In this document: positions 37,703 through 47,278 of the stretch, piece after piece
Numbering within the stretch: position 1 is the stretch's first letter
Layout of the letters: the number at the start of each line of letters is the position of its first letter
NCBI GenBank assembly: GCA_051861205.1
Contig: JBHYDC010000013.1
Location: forward strand, 75,337 to 139,336
Source of the DNA: JBHYDC01 sp051861205
GTDB taxonomy: Bacteria > Pseudomonadota > Alphaproteobacteria > Rhizobiales > Pleomorphomonadaceae
Direction: 5' to 3'
Length of the DNA stretch: 64,000 nt
Notes under the pieces: generated by a model
The model's database searches: none
What the model was told of the DNA's origin: nothing
Seen by the model: only the letters and a program-made list of their open reading frames with translations
Position numbers and translations under genes: made by a program

Positions 37703-37863
37703 GGGATGTTCCGGAAGGAGGCGTGATCGCGGCGTGGTGTAGGGGTGCCGGCGTAAGGAGTAAAGGCCCCGAGCATAGGTTAGCCGCCATCCCTACCGAT
37801 GCGTAGCCGCGTTTTGCGTCAGATCAACCCACGCTTCGAAATTACGGCTACACTGCACCCATA

Positions 37864-38460
37864 ATGCTTCTATCGACAACTACACTTCTATTCGCTTTTT
37901 CGGTGCTGGCTTTGCTCGCAACGCCCGGTCCCACAAACACCCTTTTGGCCGCCTCCGGGGCCACGATCGGGGTGCGCCGATCGCTCAGTCTGGTGCCGGC
38001 CGAGCTTGCCGGCTACCTCATCTCGATCGGCCTTTTGAGCGCCGTCGCCGGCCCGTTTCTCGCCGCCGCCCCCGCCCTCGCCTCCCTTTTGAAGCTCGCC
38101 GCAGCCGCCTATCTCGCCCTGTCCGCCTACCGCCTCTGGCGCGGTGCTGCCGCGGAATTCGGCGCTGTTCCCGCTCCAGCCTCGCCGCAGCGCGTGTTCC
38201 TCACCACCCTTCTGAACCCCAAAGCGCTGGTTTTCGCCCTCGTCATCTTCCCCGCCGCCGCCCTCGCCCCCGCAGCCCTCATCGCCCTCTTTGCCCTCCT
38301 GGTCACCCTCGCCGGCTCTGCCTGGATCACCATCGGCGCCACGGTCGGCCGCGCCCTGCCCGGCCCTTCAAGACCCGCCCTGATCTCCCGCATCAGCGCC
38401 ATCGCCCTCAGCCTCTTCGCCATGCTGATCGCAGGCTCCGCCGTCGCCGGCGGGTTCTGA
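37864..38460 (+). CDS. LysE family amino-acid exporter
   Basis: The product has 198 residues with about six hydrophobic membrane segments. ATPGPTNTLL near residue 20 is the LysE/RhtB signature (PGP), and LLNPKALVFALVIFP near residue 115 the second. The exported substrate is unknown. It lies 160 bases from prmA, divergent, and about 80 bases before ligA. Confidence 0.85.
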   Translation: MLLSTTTLLFAFSVLALLATPGPTNTLLAASGATIGVRRSLSLVPAELAGYLISIGLLSAVAGPFLAAAPALASLLKLAAAAYLALSAYRLWRGAAAEFGAVPAPASPQRVFLTTLLNPKALVFALVIFPAAALAPAALIALFALLVTLAGSAWITIGATVGRALPGPSRPALISRISAIALSLFAMLIAGSAVAGGF

Positions 38461-38539
38461 CCCAACCTACGAGCGCCCTCTTGCAGCTGCCCGCTTGCTC
38501 GGCTCTAAGATCCCCTCCGGACCTGCGAGCGAGGACGAA

Positions 38540-40702
38540 ATGGCCGAGGCGTCTCCTACCCTGAAACCCGTGGACGAGTTGACCCCCGGCGAAGCCTCCG
38601 CCGAACTCGCCCGGCTCGCCGCCGAGATCGCCGAACACGACCGGCGCTACCACGCCGAGGACGCCCCGCTCATCTCGGATGCCGCCTACGACACGCTGCG
38701 CGCGCGCAATCTCGCCATCGAAACACGCTTCCCCGATGCCATCCGCGAGGACTCCCCGTCCCGCCGTATCGGAGCTGGACCATCGGCAACCTTTTCCGAG
38801 GTTCGGCACTCCAAGCCTATGCTTTCCCTGGACAATCTCTTCTCGGACAGCGACGTCATCGACTTCGTGGAAAGCGTCCGCCGCTTCCTCGGCTTGCCCG
38901 CCGGCGAGATACCGGTCTTCACCGCCGAGCCCAAGATCGACGGCCTCTCCCTCTCCATCCGCTACGAATCCGGCCGCCTCGTCACCGCCGCCACACGCGG
39001 CGACGGCACCACCGGCGAAAATGTCACGGCCAACGTCCGCACCATCGCCGACATCCCGAACCGCCTCCCCGCAGGCGTCCCCGACGTCGTGGAAATTCGC
39101 GGCGAGGTCTACATGGGCCGCGCCGATTTCTTCGCTCTCAACGAGCGTATGCGCACCGAAAGCGGCCGCGTTTTCGCCAATCCTCGCAACGCCGCCGCCG
39201 GATCGCTCCGCCAGCTAGACCCCGCCATCACCGCCCGCCGCCCCCTGCGATTCTTCGCCTACGCCTGGGGCGAAATGTCGGCCCGCATCGCGGAGACGCA
39301 ATATGATACCGTGCAAATTTTCGGAAACTGGGGCTTCCCCGTCAATCCCCGCATGGTTCTCTGCAACACCGTCGAAGATCTCGTCACTCAATACCGAAGC
39401 ATAGAGACTGACAGAGCCAAACTAGACTATGACATCGACGGCGTCGTCTATAAGGTCGATAGCCTAACCCTGCAAGACCGCCTCGGTTTCCGCTCCCGGT
39501 CTCCGCGCTGGGCCACCGCTCACAAGTTTCCAGCCGAGCGCGCAACCACGATACTGGAATCCATCGATATCCAAGTTGGCCGCACCGGCGCGCTGACGCC
39601 CGTCGCCAAGCTCCGCCCTGTCACCGTTGGCGGCGTGGTCGTCTCAAACGCCACCCTTCACAACGAAGACTACATCAAGGGCCTCGACCAAGCCGGCCTC
39701 CCCATCCGCGACGGCCGCGACATCCGGGTCGGCGACACCGTGATCGTGCAGCGTGCCGGCGACGTCATCCCACAGATCGTTGATATCATTGAGGAACTGC
39801 GCCAGCCCGGCAGCGCGCCATACGTCTTCCCCACCCTCTGCCCCGCCTGCGGCAGCCACGCCGTGCGCGAGGCCAACGACAAGGGCCGGCTCGACGCCGT
39901 GCGCCGCTGCACCGGCGGCCTCGTCTGCCCCGCGCAACAGGTTGAAAAGATGAAGCATTTCGCCTCCCGCCTCGCCTTCGACATCGAGGGCCTCGGCGAC
40001 AAGCAGATCGAGTTCTTCCACGCCCGCGAAGAGCCAAACCTGTGGATTCGCACCCCCGCCGACATCTTCACCCTCGCCGCCCGCGAGCCGACCGGCTTCA
40101 AACGCCTGCGCGATTTCCCAGGCTTTGGCGAAACGTCGGTCAAAAACCTCTTCGGCGCCATCGACGCCCGCCGCACCATCGCCCTCCACCGCCTGATCTT
40201 CGGCCTCGGCATCCGCCACGTCGGCGAGAGCACCGCCAAGATCCTCGCTCGCGCCTATGGCACTTGGGCGCATCTGGAAGAAGCCATGATCGCCGCCGCC
40301 GATCATACGTCGGATGCTTGGCGTGAACTCAACGCCATCGAAGGCATCGGCGAAGTCGTGGCCGAAGCCGTCGTCGATTTCTTCGACGAACCTCACAACC
40401 GCGACGCTGTTGCTGCATTGCTGAAGGAAATCAACGTAGAAGCCGCCGAAGCCCCTGTTGTAACCGACAGCCCCGTCGCCGGCAAAACCGTCGTTTTCAC
40501 CGGCAGCCTTGAGAAAATGTCCCGCGACGAAGCGAAAGCCACTGCCGAACGTCTCGGCGCCAAAGTCGCCGGCTCGGTCTCCAAGAAGACCGACCTTGTC
40601 GTCGCCGGCCCAGGCGCAGGCTCAAAGCTCGCCAAAGCCAGCGAATTCGGCATCGAAGTCATCGACGAGGACGCTTGGCTGGAGATGATCCGGGGGCTTT
40701 GA
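38540..40702 (+). CDS. ligA: NAD-dependent DNA ligase
   Basis: The product has 720 residues. K132 in EPKIDGLSLS is the adenylated Lys; the OB fold, a four-Cys zinc finger (CPACG and CTGGLVCPAQ), HhH domain and C-terminal BRCT domain (KTVVFTGSLEKM) follow in order. It seals nicks in replication and repair. GAGGA lies 5 bases before the ATG. Relatives often have it just after recN; here it is divided from it by several genes. Confidence 0.97.
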   Translation: MAEASPTLKPVDELTPGEASAELARLAAEIAEHDRRYHAEDAPLISDAAYDTLRARNLAIETRFPDAIREDSPSRRIGAGPSATFSEVRHSKPMLSLDNLFSDSDVIDFVESVRRFLGLPAGEIPVFTAEPKIDGLSLSIRYESGRLVTAATRGDGTTGENVTANVRTIADIPNRLPAGVPDVVEIRGEVYMGRADFFALNERMRTESGRVFANPRNAAAGSLRQLDPAITARRPLRFFAYAWGEMSARIAETQYDTVQIFGNWGFPVNPRMVLCNTVEDLVTQYRSIETDRAKLDYDIDGVVYKVDSLTLQDRLGFRSRSPRWATAHKFPAERATTILESIDIQVGRTGALTPVAKLRPVTVGGVVVSNATLHNEDYIKGLDQAGLPIRDGRDIRVGDTVIVQRAGDVIPQIVDIIEELRQPGSAPYVFPTLCPACGSHAVREANDKGRLDAVRRCTGGLVCPAQQVEKMKHFASRLAFDIEGLGDKQIEFFHAREEPNLWIRTPADIFTLAAREPTGFKRLRDFPGFGETSVKNLFGAIDARRTIALHRLIFGLGIRHVGESTAKILARAYGTWAHLEEAMIAAADHTSDAWRELNAIEGIGEVVAEAVVDFFDEPHNRDAVAALLKEINVEAAEAPVVTDSPVAGKTVVFTGSLEKMSRDEAKATAERLGAKVAGSVSKKTDLVVAGPGAGSKLAKASEFGIEVIDEDAWLEMIRGL

Positions 40703-40782
40703 AGCATTCGAGGCCAATTTTATCCCCGCCCTGCTGAACGGACGTACAATCCCCCGATGTTTCACTTGGGGTGATCCAGAGT

Positions 40783-41697
40783 ATGTCTTATCTGTCCGAA
40801 CTTTTAGCAGTAAAGGCGGCGCTCCAAGCGATCGAATATGACTTTGCTGGACTGCGCGTCATCATCGCGTTTCGCAAGTTTGCAGAAAAAGCCAACTTCA
40901 ATCCGAACCAGCCTCGGCTGCCCCGTGGGCAAGCGGGTGGTGGAAGATGGACAGGCGGCGCAACGATAACACTGATCCAATCCAGGCAAGGTTCGGGAAT
41001 AGTCCGGATCGTACGCAACCCGGTTGTTCCAACGCCGGCCCAAGCTGCACGCCTTCGAGTCGCAGAAATCGAATCGTTGAACGCAACAAACCTCGTAAGA
41101 ACGGTGGAGCCGAATTGGCGCGCACCGCGCAGCTTAACCGAGACAGTAGAAGGGTTGATCGCACACCATCGCGGTATACGGGACGCCGCCAATGCGCGCT
41201 ATGCGGAATTGATGAGAGGGCACAATAGCCCGCCGGAACGGATCGTCGAGCCAAGCGGACAACGCACCAACGAAGTCTTCCTTCGCCCGCTCGGATTTCG
41301 GAATGAATGGACCTACTTAAACTATCGCGAGTACATGACAAAAGGTGTCCGCTCAGCTGGCTATACAGACGCGATACTTTATATAAGAGGCAGCTCCGTA
41401 ACAGGGTTTTCATACAAGACCAAACTATATTTTGACGTCAATAGAACAAGCGATATTGATATCGCTATTGTGAGTCCAATTTTATTCGAGACAATGACTG
41501 CAATGGGGCTACCAACAATGGGAAATAGCACCCGAACGTTTGCGTTCGAAGCTAACAGCGAAATAGCTTTGCGATTGGGATTAGAAAAGTTGTTGGTTGG
41601 CAGCGATGCCATTCTCGGGAGGGATACTACGTTCATGGTATACAGAAACAAAGCTGCGCTTGAGTCGCGTGGCCCATACATAACTCTTACAAAGTGA
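40783..41697 (+). CDS. Putative toxin with nucleotidyltransferase-like domain
   Basis: The product has 304 residues. Residues 40-60 carry a motif NPNQPRLP...GGGRWTGG that I recall from rhizobial proteins with variable C-terminal domains. From about residue 165 the C-terminal domain shows YIRGSSVTGF (203-209) and SDIDIAIV (223-230), i.e. the G[GS] and D-x-D signature of nucleotidyltransferase-fold proteins. There is no signal peptide. The DNA is AT-rich (one sampled line 42% GC against 63% in ligA), and a small gene follows 8 bases after the stop. A toxin or DNA/RNA-modifying role is inference; it may be a nucleotidyltransferase of another kind. Confidence 0.72.
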   Translation: MSYLSELLAVKAALQAIEYDFAGLRVIIAFRKFAEKANFNPNQPRLPRGQAGGGRWTGGATITLIQSRQGSGIVRIVRNPVVPTPAQAARLRVAEIESLNATNLVRTVEPNWRAPRSLTETVEGLIAHHRGIRDAANARYAELMRGHNSPPERIVEPSGQRTNEVFLRPLGFRNEWTYLNYREYMTKGVRSAGYTDAILYIRGSSVTGFSYKTKLYFDVNRTSDIDIAIVSPILFETMTAMGLPTMGNSTRTFAFEANSEIALRLGLEKLLVGSDAILGRDTTFMVYRNKAALESRGPYITLTK

Positions 41698-41705
41698 GGC
41701 GGTTC

Positions 41706-42116
41706 ATGCGTGCGTTCGCAGAATACATAATCGAAAACGAGAGCATAGACTCTGTCGTTGATATTATGAAAAATGAATCAGATATCGATTTTTATTTAAG
41801 AGAAAATCTCTTTCATGGTCTTTTTTGGTCTAATCGTAAGTCCGCTACTCGGGAAATCAGCGTCAGTGTATTTCTAAACACCAACCACGATGGTGGCGAG
41901 GGGAGCGATATAATCGAGGAACCAATTTATAAGGCCTACTCGATGGAATCGGCTATAATTGAGATTTCCTGCAAAGATCCCGGACATCCCCTATTTCTAT
42001 ACTTATCCGATCACCCGGAACGTTTCATCCAATTAAAACCAATATCAATCTGGATGAGTGAAAGGATTAGCAAAATATACGAAGGCTTTGGGCCAGTTCC
42101 GGAGCGCTTCAGATGA
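41706..42116 (+). CDS. Putative immunity/antitoxin partner protein
   Basis: The product has 136 residues, mostly acidic with long alternating beta segments (TREISVSVFLNTN, ESAIIEISC). I recognise no family. It starts 8 bases after the preceding stop with GAGG upstream; an alternative GTG at 41694 would overlap that stop. The DNA is very AT-rich (one sampled line 23% GC), unlike ligA and pncA on each side. Position, size and base composition fit an immunity partner for the nucleotidyltransferase-like protein, which is inference. Confidence 0.65.
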   Translation: MRAFAEYIIENESIDSVVDIMKNESDIDFYLRENLFHGLFWSNRKSATREISVSVFLNTNHDGGEGSDIIEEPIYKAYSMESAIIEISCKDPGHPLFLYLSDHPERFIQLKPISIWMSERISKIYEGFGPVPERFR

Positions 42117-42206
42117 ACACTTGGGACCGGCCCATTTTTTGAAGGTGCGGTCACCCCTCCAGCGCGCCATCACTTGTGCCACCACGACAGCGCCCGGACT
42201 CGCCCC

Positions 42207-42839
42207 ATGCCCATCGCCCCCCTTGCCACCGACGCCCTCCTCGTCGTCGACGTCCAGAACGACTTCTGCCCAGGTGGCGCACTGGCCGTGGCGGATGGTG
42301 ATGCCGTGGTGCCCGTCATCAACACGCTCGCCCGCCGCTTTCAGAACGTGATCCTCACGCAGGACTGGCACCCAACCGGGCACGCCTCCTTCGCTTCCGC
42401 ACACCCCGGCAAGGCCCCTTTCGAGACGACGCAGATGCCCTACGGCGTCCAGGTGCTCTGGCCGGATCACTGCGTTCAGGGCACCCCCGGCGCCGCGCTG
42501 CACGGGGATCTAGACCTTCCCAACGCGCAACTGATCATCCGCAAGGGCTATCACGGCGCGGTCGACAGCTATTCCGCCTTCCGCGAGGCAGACGGCACGA
42601 CGCACACCGGTCTTGCCGGATATCTCAGCGAACGCGGCATCAATCGCGTATTCGTTGCCGGCCTCGCCACCGATTACTGCGTGGGCTGGACGGCGATTGA
42701 CGCCCGCCACGCCGGTTTCGAAGCCTTCGTCATCGAAGACGCCTGCCGGGCGATCGACCTCGGCGGCTCGCTCGCCAAAGCCTGGGCCGACATGACAGCG
42801 GCGGGGGCCGCGCGCATCGTCAGTTCGCAAATCGGCTGA
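42207..42839 (+). CDS. pncA: Nicotinamidase
   Basis: The product has 210 residues and hydrolyses nicotinamide to nicotinate in NAD salvage. D15 (VVDVQNDF), K113 and C158 (LATDYCVG) form the catalytic triad; D53, H55 and H88 are likely metal ligands. ATG at 42207 starts the conserved domain. It is high-GC again, marking the right end of the AT-rich islet. Confidence 0.93.
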   Translation: MPIAPLATDALLVVDVQNDFCPGGALAVADGDAVVPVINTLARRFQNVILTQDWHPTGHASFASAHPGKAPFETTQMPYGVQVLWPDHCVQGTPGAALHGDLDLPNAQLIIRKGYHGAVDSYSAFREADGTTHTGLAGYLSERGINRVFVAGLATDYCVGWTAIDARHAGFEAFVIEDACRAIDLGGSLAKAWADMTAAGAARIVSSQIG

Positions 42840-42931
42840 GGGCTCGCTTTATACTCTGTCCCATCATACCATTAGCGGCGTCCGCTCAAGTGCCGTATCG
42901 GCCTCGTGCCCATCTCAATTCAAGGTACACC

Positions 42932-43651
42932 GTGACCCTGCCGATCCGACCTCCCGGCCCCAGCGTCTCGTCCGAACTCGGCGCCGGCGCGCTGGCGATC
43001 CTGCCCGCCGTCATCGCCATGATCCCTTTCGCCTTGCTGCTGGGTCAGCAAGCCGCGATGAAGGGCTTGTCGGCGCTCGAAGTGCTGGCGATGTCCACGA
43101 TCGTTTTCGCGGGCTCTGCCCAGTTTCTGGCCGTCACGATTTGGACGGATCCGGCGCCGGTGCTCGCCCTCGCCTTCGCCGCCTTCATTCTCAACCTGCG
43201 GCATGTGATGATGGGCGCGTCGCTGTCGCGCAAGATCCAGTCTTTCGGACCGATCAAGTTTGTCGCGGTCTATTTCATGACCGACGAAAGCTGGGCGATC
43301 ACCGAAAAGCGGGCGCTGCACCACCCCCTCACGCCCGCCTATTACTTCTCGGCCTCGCTGACGCTTTTCGTCTCCTGGCAGATCTTCACCGTGCTCGGAA
43401 CCATGATCGGCGCGTTGATCGCCGATCCATCGCGGTTCGGTTTTGATTTCGCGTTCCCAGCCATCTTCATCGCGTTGACGGTGGGATTCTGGCGGGGCTG
43501 GCGGACGGCGCCTGTGGTCGCGGCCTCCGCCGCAACGGCGCTGATCGTCCATATGTCCGTTGACGGTACGTGGTACGTGATCGCCGGCGCGGCGGCCGGC
43601 ATAGCGGCCGCCCTCGTCACTAACAAACTCAGCCCGGAAGCGCGCGCGTGA
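42932..43651 (+). CDS. AzlC family branched-chain amino acid exporter subunit
   Basis: The product has 239 residues, all-helical with several membrane segments. STIVFAGSAQFLAV and LNLRHVMMGASLS are AzlC motifs. With AzlD it exports branched-chain amino acids. The GTG start at 42932 has AAGG upstream; an earlier in-frame GTG at 42890 is possible. It overlaps azlD by 4 bases (GTGA). Confidence 0.9.
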   Translation: MTLPIRPPGPSVSSELGAGALAILPAVIAMIPFALLLGQQAAMKGLSALEVLAMSTIVFAGSAQFLAVTIWTDPAPVLALAFAAFILNLRHVMMGASLSRKIQSFGPIKFVAVYFMTDESWAITEKRALHHPLTPAYYFSASLTLFVSWQIFTVLGTMIGALIADPSRFGFDFAFPAIFIALTVGFWRGWRTAPVVAASAATALIVHMSVDGTWYVIAGAAAGIAAALVTNKLSPEARA

Positions 43652-43947
43652 CCGTCGAACCGATCAACCTTCTCGCCATCGCCGCCATGGGCGTGGCGAC
43701 CTATCTCACCCGCGTCGCCGGTCTCTTCCTCGCCGACCGCCTGCCGAAAACCGGCAGCGTCCGTATCGCGCTCGACGCTCTGCCGCCGGCCGTTCTGACG
43801 GCGGTGATCGCTCCGGCCGTGCTCGCCGGACCGTCTGAAGCGGTCGCAGGAGCCGTCACCATGATCGCCGCGTTCCGCCTGCCGCTGCTTGCCGCCGTGG
43901 CGCTCGGCATTGGAACATTGATCGGCATGCGCGCCCTTCTCGGTTGA
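43648..43947 (+). CDS. AzlD family transporter subunit
   Basis: The product has 99 residues with three to four membrane helices (INLLAIAAMGVATYLTRVAG and following). It is the small partner of AzlC. GTG start overlaps the azlC stop (GTGA), so they are coupled. The operon ends in the terminator at 43960-43995. Confidence 0.88.
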   Translation: MTVEPINLLAIAAMGVATYLTRVAGLFLADRLPKTGSVRIALDALPPAVLTAVIAPAVLAGPSEAVAGAVTMIAAFRLPLLAAVALGIGTLIGMRALLG

Positions 43948-43959
43948 ATCGCGCCCACG

Positions 43960-43995
43960 AAAAAGCCCCGCTGGATCGCTCCGGCGGGGCTTTTT
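43960..43995. terminator. Bidirectional terminator between azlD and ftsZ
   Basis: AAAAAGCCCCGC and GCGGGGCTTTTT form a perfect stem with A-run and T-run on each strand. It ends azlCD on plus and the dcw transcript after ftsZ on minus. Confidence 0.9.
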
Positions 43996-44011
43996 GTCGG
44001 CATGGATCCGA

Positions 44012-45856
44012 TCAGTTCTGGCGGCGCAGGAAAGCCGGGATTTCCAGTTGATCGTCGTCGCTCATGCGGGGTTGCTGCGGAGCGACGCGGCCCTGAGGAT
44101 CGAGGCGTCCCGCAGCGCCCTGCGGCTGGGCGACCGGTCGCTTGGCGAACTCGTTGCCGCTCATCTGGGGCTGACGCGCCGGAGCCATAGGCTGCGGAGC
44201 CGGCTGGCGCGGGGCTTGCGGCGGCTGGCGCTGCGCGGCATCGGGTTCTTCGCGGCGGCCGCCGAGGCCGACGGCAGCGAGGCGGCGCAGCAGGCTCATC
44301 GGCCGCCGCTCCTCCTCGTGTTCGTCAGCCTGGGATACGGCCCGGACTTCACGCTGCGCGATCGGCGGAAACTCCTCAAGCGAGGGCATCCGCGCCCGAG
44401 GCACGCCCGCAGGCCGCTCGGCCGCCGGCGGGATATACGGGGCCGGGGCCGGTTCCATTTGCGCCTGAGCGGTGACCGGGGGTGGTTCGACCGAACGCGG
44501 GGCGTCGTAGTGCCCCGGATGCGGCTGATACGGCTCGATCGTTACCCTCGGATCCTGCGCCGACTGGACATAGCGGGGCGCTTCGACCGGAGCGGCACGA
44601 GGGGCCTCAGCCTGCGCCGCATAGTCGGGAAGTTCGAGCGCTGCTTCGATGGCGCTCGCGAAGTGAGCGTCGGCAGCGTCCATGGCCGGAGACGCCGGCA
44701 CATGCATGGGCGTCGGAGCGATTGCCGGAGCCGGCTCACGCGCCGCCGCCGACCGCACGGCCGGCTGCAAAAAAGACTGGTGGACCTCCTGCGCGGCAAC
44801 CGAAGCGGCAGACGCCGCCTGCGGCTTCGTCACGATCCGGCTGTTGAGGTCGGCAAGCCGGGCCTCCTGGGTCGCGGCAAGCTGAAGGGCATCCTGGTCG
44901 ATGCCCGTCGCCACGACCGAGACCCGAATCACACCTTCGAGCGCGTCGTCGAAGGTGGCGCCGAGGATGATGTTGGCGTCGCTGTCGACTTCCTCGCGGA
45001 TGCGCGTCGCCGCTTCGTCAACCTCGAACAAGGTCAGATCCTTGCCGCCGGTGATCGAGATGAGGAGGCCCTTGGCGCCCTTCATCGACACTTCATCGAG
45101 CAACGGATTGGCGATTGCCGCTTCGGCCGCCTGCAACGCGCGCTTGTCGCCGGAGGCCTCGCCGGTGCCCATCATCGCCTTGCCCATGCCGCGCATGATC
45201 GAGCGGACGTCGGCGAAGTCGAGGTTGATGAGACCTTCCTTGACCATCAGATCAGTGATGCAGGCAACGCCGGAATAGAGCACCTGATCGGCCATCGCGA
45301 AGGCGTCGGCAAACGTGGTGCGCTCGTTGGCGATGCGGAAGAGGTTCTGGTTGGGGATGCAGATCAGCGTATCGACTGACGCCTGCAACTCCTGGATGCC
45401 GGCATCCGCGATACGCATGCGCCGCGCGCCTTCGAACTGGAAGGGCTTGGTCACCACGCCGACCGTCAAAATGCCATGCTCGCGGGCCGCGCGGGCGATC
45501 ACAGGGGCCGCACCGGTGCCGGTGCCACCGCCCATGCCGGCGGTGATGAACACCATGTGCGATCCGGCTAGGTGATCGTTGATCTCGTCGATCACCTCAT
45601 CGGCGGCCGCCCGGCCGACTTCCGGCTGTGAACCGGCGCCGAGACCCTCGGTAACCGCGACGCCCATCTGGATGATGCGTTCGGCGCGCGCGGCGGTCAG
45701 CGCCTGCGCGTCGGTATTCGCCACGACGAATTCCACGCCCTGAAGTCCGGCCTGGATCATGTTGTTGACGGCGTTTCCGCCAGCACCGCCGACACCGAAC
45801 ACGGTGATTCTCGGCTTCAGTTCAGTCAGGTCGGGCATTTTCAGGTTGATCGTCAT
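44012..45856 (-). CDS. ftsZ: Cell division GTPase FtsZ
   Basis: The product has 614 residues. A GTPase domain occupies about residues 1-320 with the tubulin signature GGGTGTGAAPV. It is followed by a long Pro/Ala/Gln-rich linker (about 320-595) and the conserved C-terminal peptide near DDQLEIPAFLRRQ, which binds FtsA and others. FtsZ forms the division ring. The ATG at 45856 (MTINLKMPDL) with GAGGG upstream is the conserved start. Last gene of the dcw cluster; the linker is longer than in E. coli, as in other Rhizobiales. Confidence 0.97.
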   Translation of the reverse strand: MTINLKMPDLTELKPRITVFGVGGAGGNAVNNMIQAGLQGVEFVVANTDAQALTAARAERIIQMGVAVTEGLGAGSQPEVGRAAADEVIDEINDHLAGSHMVFITAGMGGGTGTGAAPVIARAAREHGILTVGVVTKPFQFEGARRMRIADAGIQELQASVDTLICIPNQNLFRIANERTTFADAFAMADQVLYSGVACITDLMVKEGLINLDFADVRSIMRGMGKAMMGTGEASGDKRALQAAEAAIANPLLDEVSMKGAKGLLISITGGKDLTLFEVDEAATRIREEVDSDANIILGATFDDALEGVIRVSVVATGIDQDALQLAATQEARLADLNSRIVTKPQAASAASVAAQEVHQSFLQPAVRSAAAREPAPAIAPTPMHVPASPAMDAADAHFASAIEAALELPDYAAQAEAPRAAPVEAPRYVQSAQDPRVTIEPYQPHPGHYDAPRSVEPPPVTAQAQMEPAPAPYIPPAAERPAGVPRARMPSLEEFPPIAQREVRAVSQADEHEEERRPMSLLRRLAAVGLGGRREEPDAAQRQPPQAPRQPAPQPMAPARQPQMSGNEFAKRPVAQPQGAAGRLDPQGRVAPQQPRMSDDDQLEIPAFLRRQN

Positions 45857-45961
45857 GGCACCCTCATCATTCCAGCCGGTCGTTACCGGATTGTCCTTCT
45901 TCATGTCCCGGTCGAACGACCGACCGTCTATTTCCGTCCGGCGCGGAGCCTTGGCCCCCCG

Positions 45962-47278
45962 TCAGAAGCTTTCCCTGAACCACGCTCCGACCCGCGATAC
46001 GAAACCTCCGTTCGCGGCCAGCGCCAGGCCCTTTCGGCGCGTGGAGAATTGTTCGATCTGCGCCACCTGGGGATAGATCAGGAGGCCGACGCCTGTTGCG
46101 AAGGCAGCGCCTCTAGCCGCCTCCGGTAGACCCGTAATGCCGACCGGCCGGCCGAGCCGCACGTTGCGGCCAAGCACCCGGCGGGCAAGTTCGCTGAGCC
46201 CGGTGAGCTGGCTCGCGCCGCCCGTCAGCACGATGCGCCGCCCCACCCGCCCCGCGAAGCCGGACGCATGGAGCCGGTCGCGCACCACTTCAAGGATCTC
46301 CTCGACGCGCGGGCGGATGATGTTGACGATGTTCGCGCGCGTCACATGCTGCGGCATGTCGTCGTCGCCGACAGGCTCCACGGTGACCATGTCGCGTTCA
46401 TCGGAATCGATCGAGATGACCGAGCCGTGCAGCGCCTTGATGCGTTCGGCATCCACCAGCTTGGTCGAAAGGCCGCGCGCCAGATCCATTGTAACGTGAT
46501 GACCGCCGATCGCGAAGCCGTCGACGTGGACGAACTGGCCGTCGGCGAACACGGCGATTTTGGTGGTGCCGCCGCCGATATCCACACAGGCAACGCCAAG
46601 CTGCGCTTCATCGTCGACCAGCGAAGAGAGCGCTGAGGCGTAAGGCGTCGCCACCATGGTCTCGACTTCGAGATGAGCCCGGTTGACGCAGATTTCGAGG
46701 TTGCGGATTGGTGCGCTATCCGCCGTCACGACGTGGGTGTCGACCGCAACGCGCTGGCCGAGCATGCCGCGTGGATCGCGAATGCCGCGGTTGCCGTCGA
46801 GCGCGTAGCCGATCGGAAGGGCGTGAACCACGGCGCGGCCGTCGCGCACCGTGTGCTGGCTGCCAACCTCCAGGACGCGCTGAATATCGGCCTCGCCGAC
46901 TTCACGGCCTGCCAGATCAAAGCCCGCGCTGAAGGTTTCGCTGCCAAGACGGCCGCAGGAAACCGATACGATCAGCGATTCAACCGTGAGCCCGGCCATC
47001 CGCTCGGCGGCATCGACGGCGAGGCGGATGGCTTTTTCCGCCTGATCGAGATCCACCACCGCGCCCGCCTTGATGCCGCGCGAGCGCTGATAGCCGAAGC
47101 CAAGCACCTCGATCGCATGGGTGCGGCCGGGCAGCACGTCGCCGGTCATCCGGGGTGTCAGGCGCGCGATGATGCAGCAGATCTTGGACGTGCCGACGTC
47201 GAGCACCGACACGATCACCGGACGGCGATGGGGCAGCGGGCGCATCCGCTGAACGCGATGATCGGAGCCGCGGGTCAT
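45962..47278 (-). CDS. ftsA: Cell division protein FtsA
   Basis: The product has 438 residues, an actin-like ATPase that anchors FtsZ to the membrane. DVGTSKICCIIARL (about residues 17-30) is the phosphate-1 motif and VDIGGGTTKIAVF the phosphate-2 motif. The C-terminal amphipathic stretch GAWFRESF binds the membrane. Its start overlaps ftsQ by 4 bases; ftsZ is 105 bases on. Confidence 0.97.
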   Translation of the reverse strand: MTRGSDHRVQRMRPLPHRRPVIVSVLDVGTSKICCIIARLTPRMTGDVLPGRTHAIEVLGFGYQRSRGIKAGAVVDLDQAEKAIRLAVDAAERMAGLTVESLIVSVSCGRLGSETFSAGFDLAGREVGEADIQRVLEVGSQHTVRDGRAVVHALPIGYALDGNRGIRDPRGMLGQRVAVDTHVVTADSAPIRNLEICVNRAHLEVETMVATPYASALSSLVDDEAQLGVACVDIGGGTTKIAVFADGQFVHVDGFAIGGHHVTMDLARGLSTKLVDAERIKALHGSVISIDSDERDMVTVEPVGDDDMPQHVTRANIVNIIRPRVEEILEVVRDRLHASGFAGRVGRRIVLTGGASQLTGLSELARRVLGRNVRLGRPVGITGLPEAARGAAFATGVGLLIYPQVAQIEQFSTRRKGLALAANGGFVSRVGAWFRESF

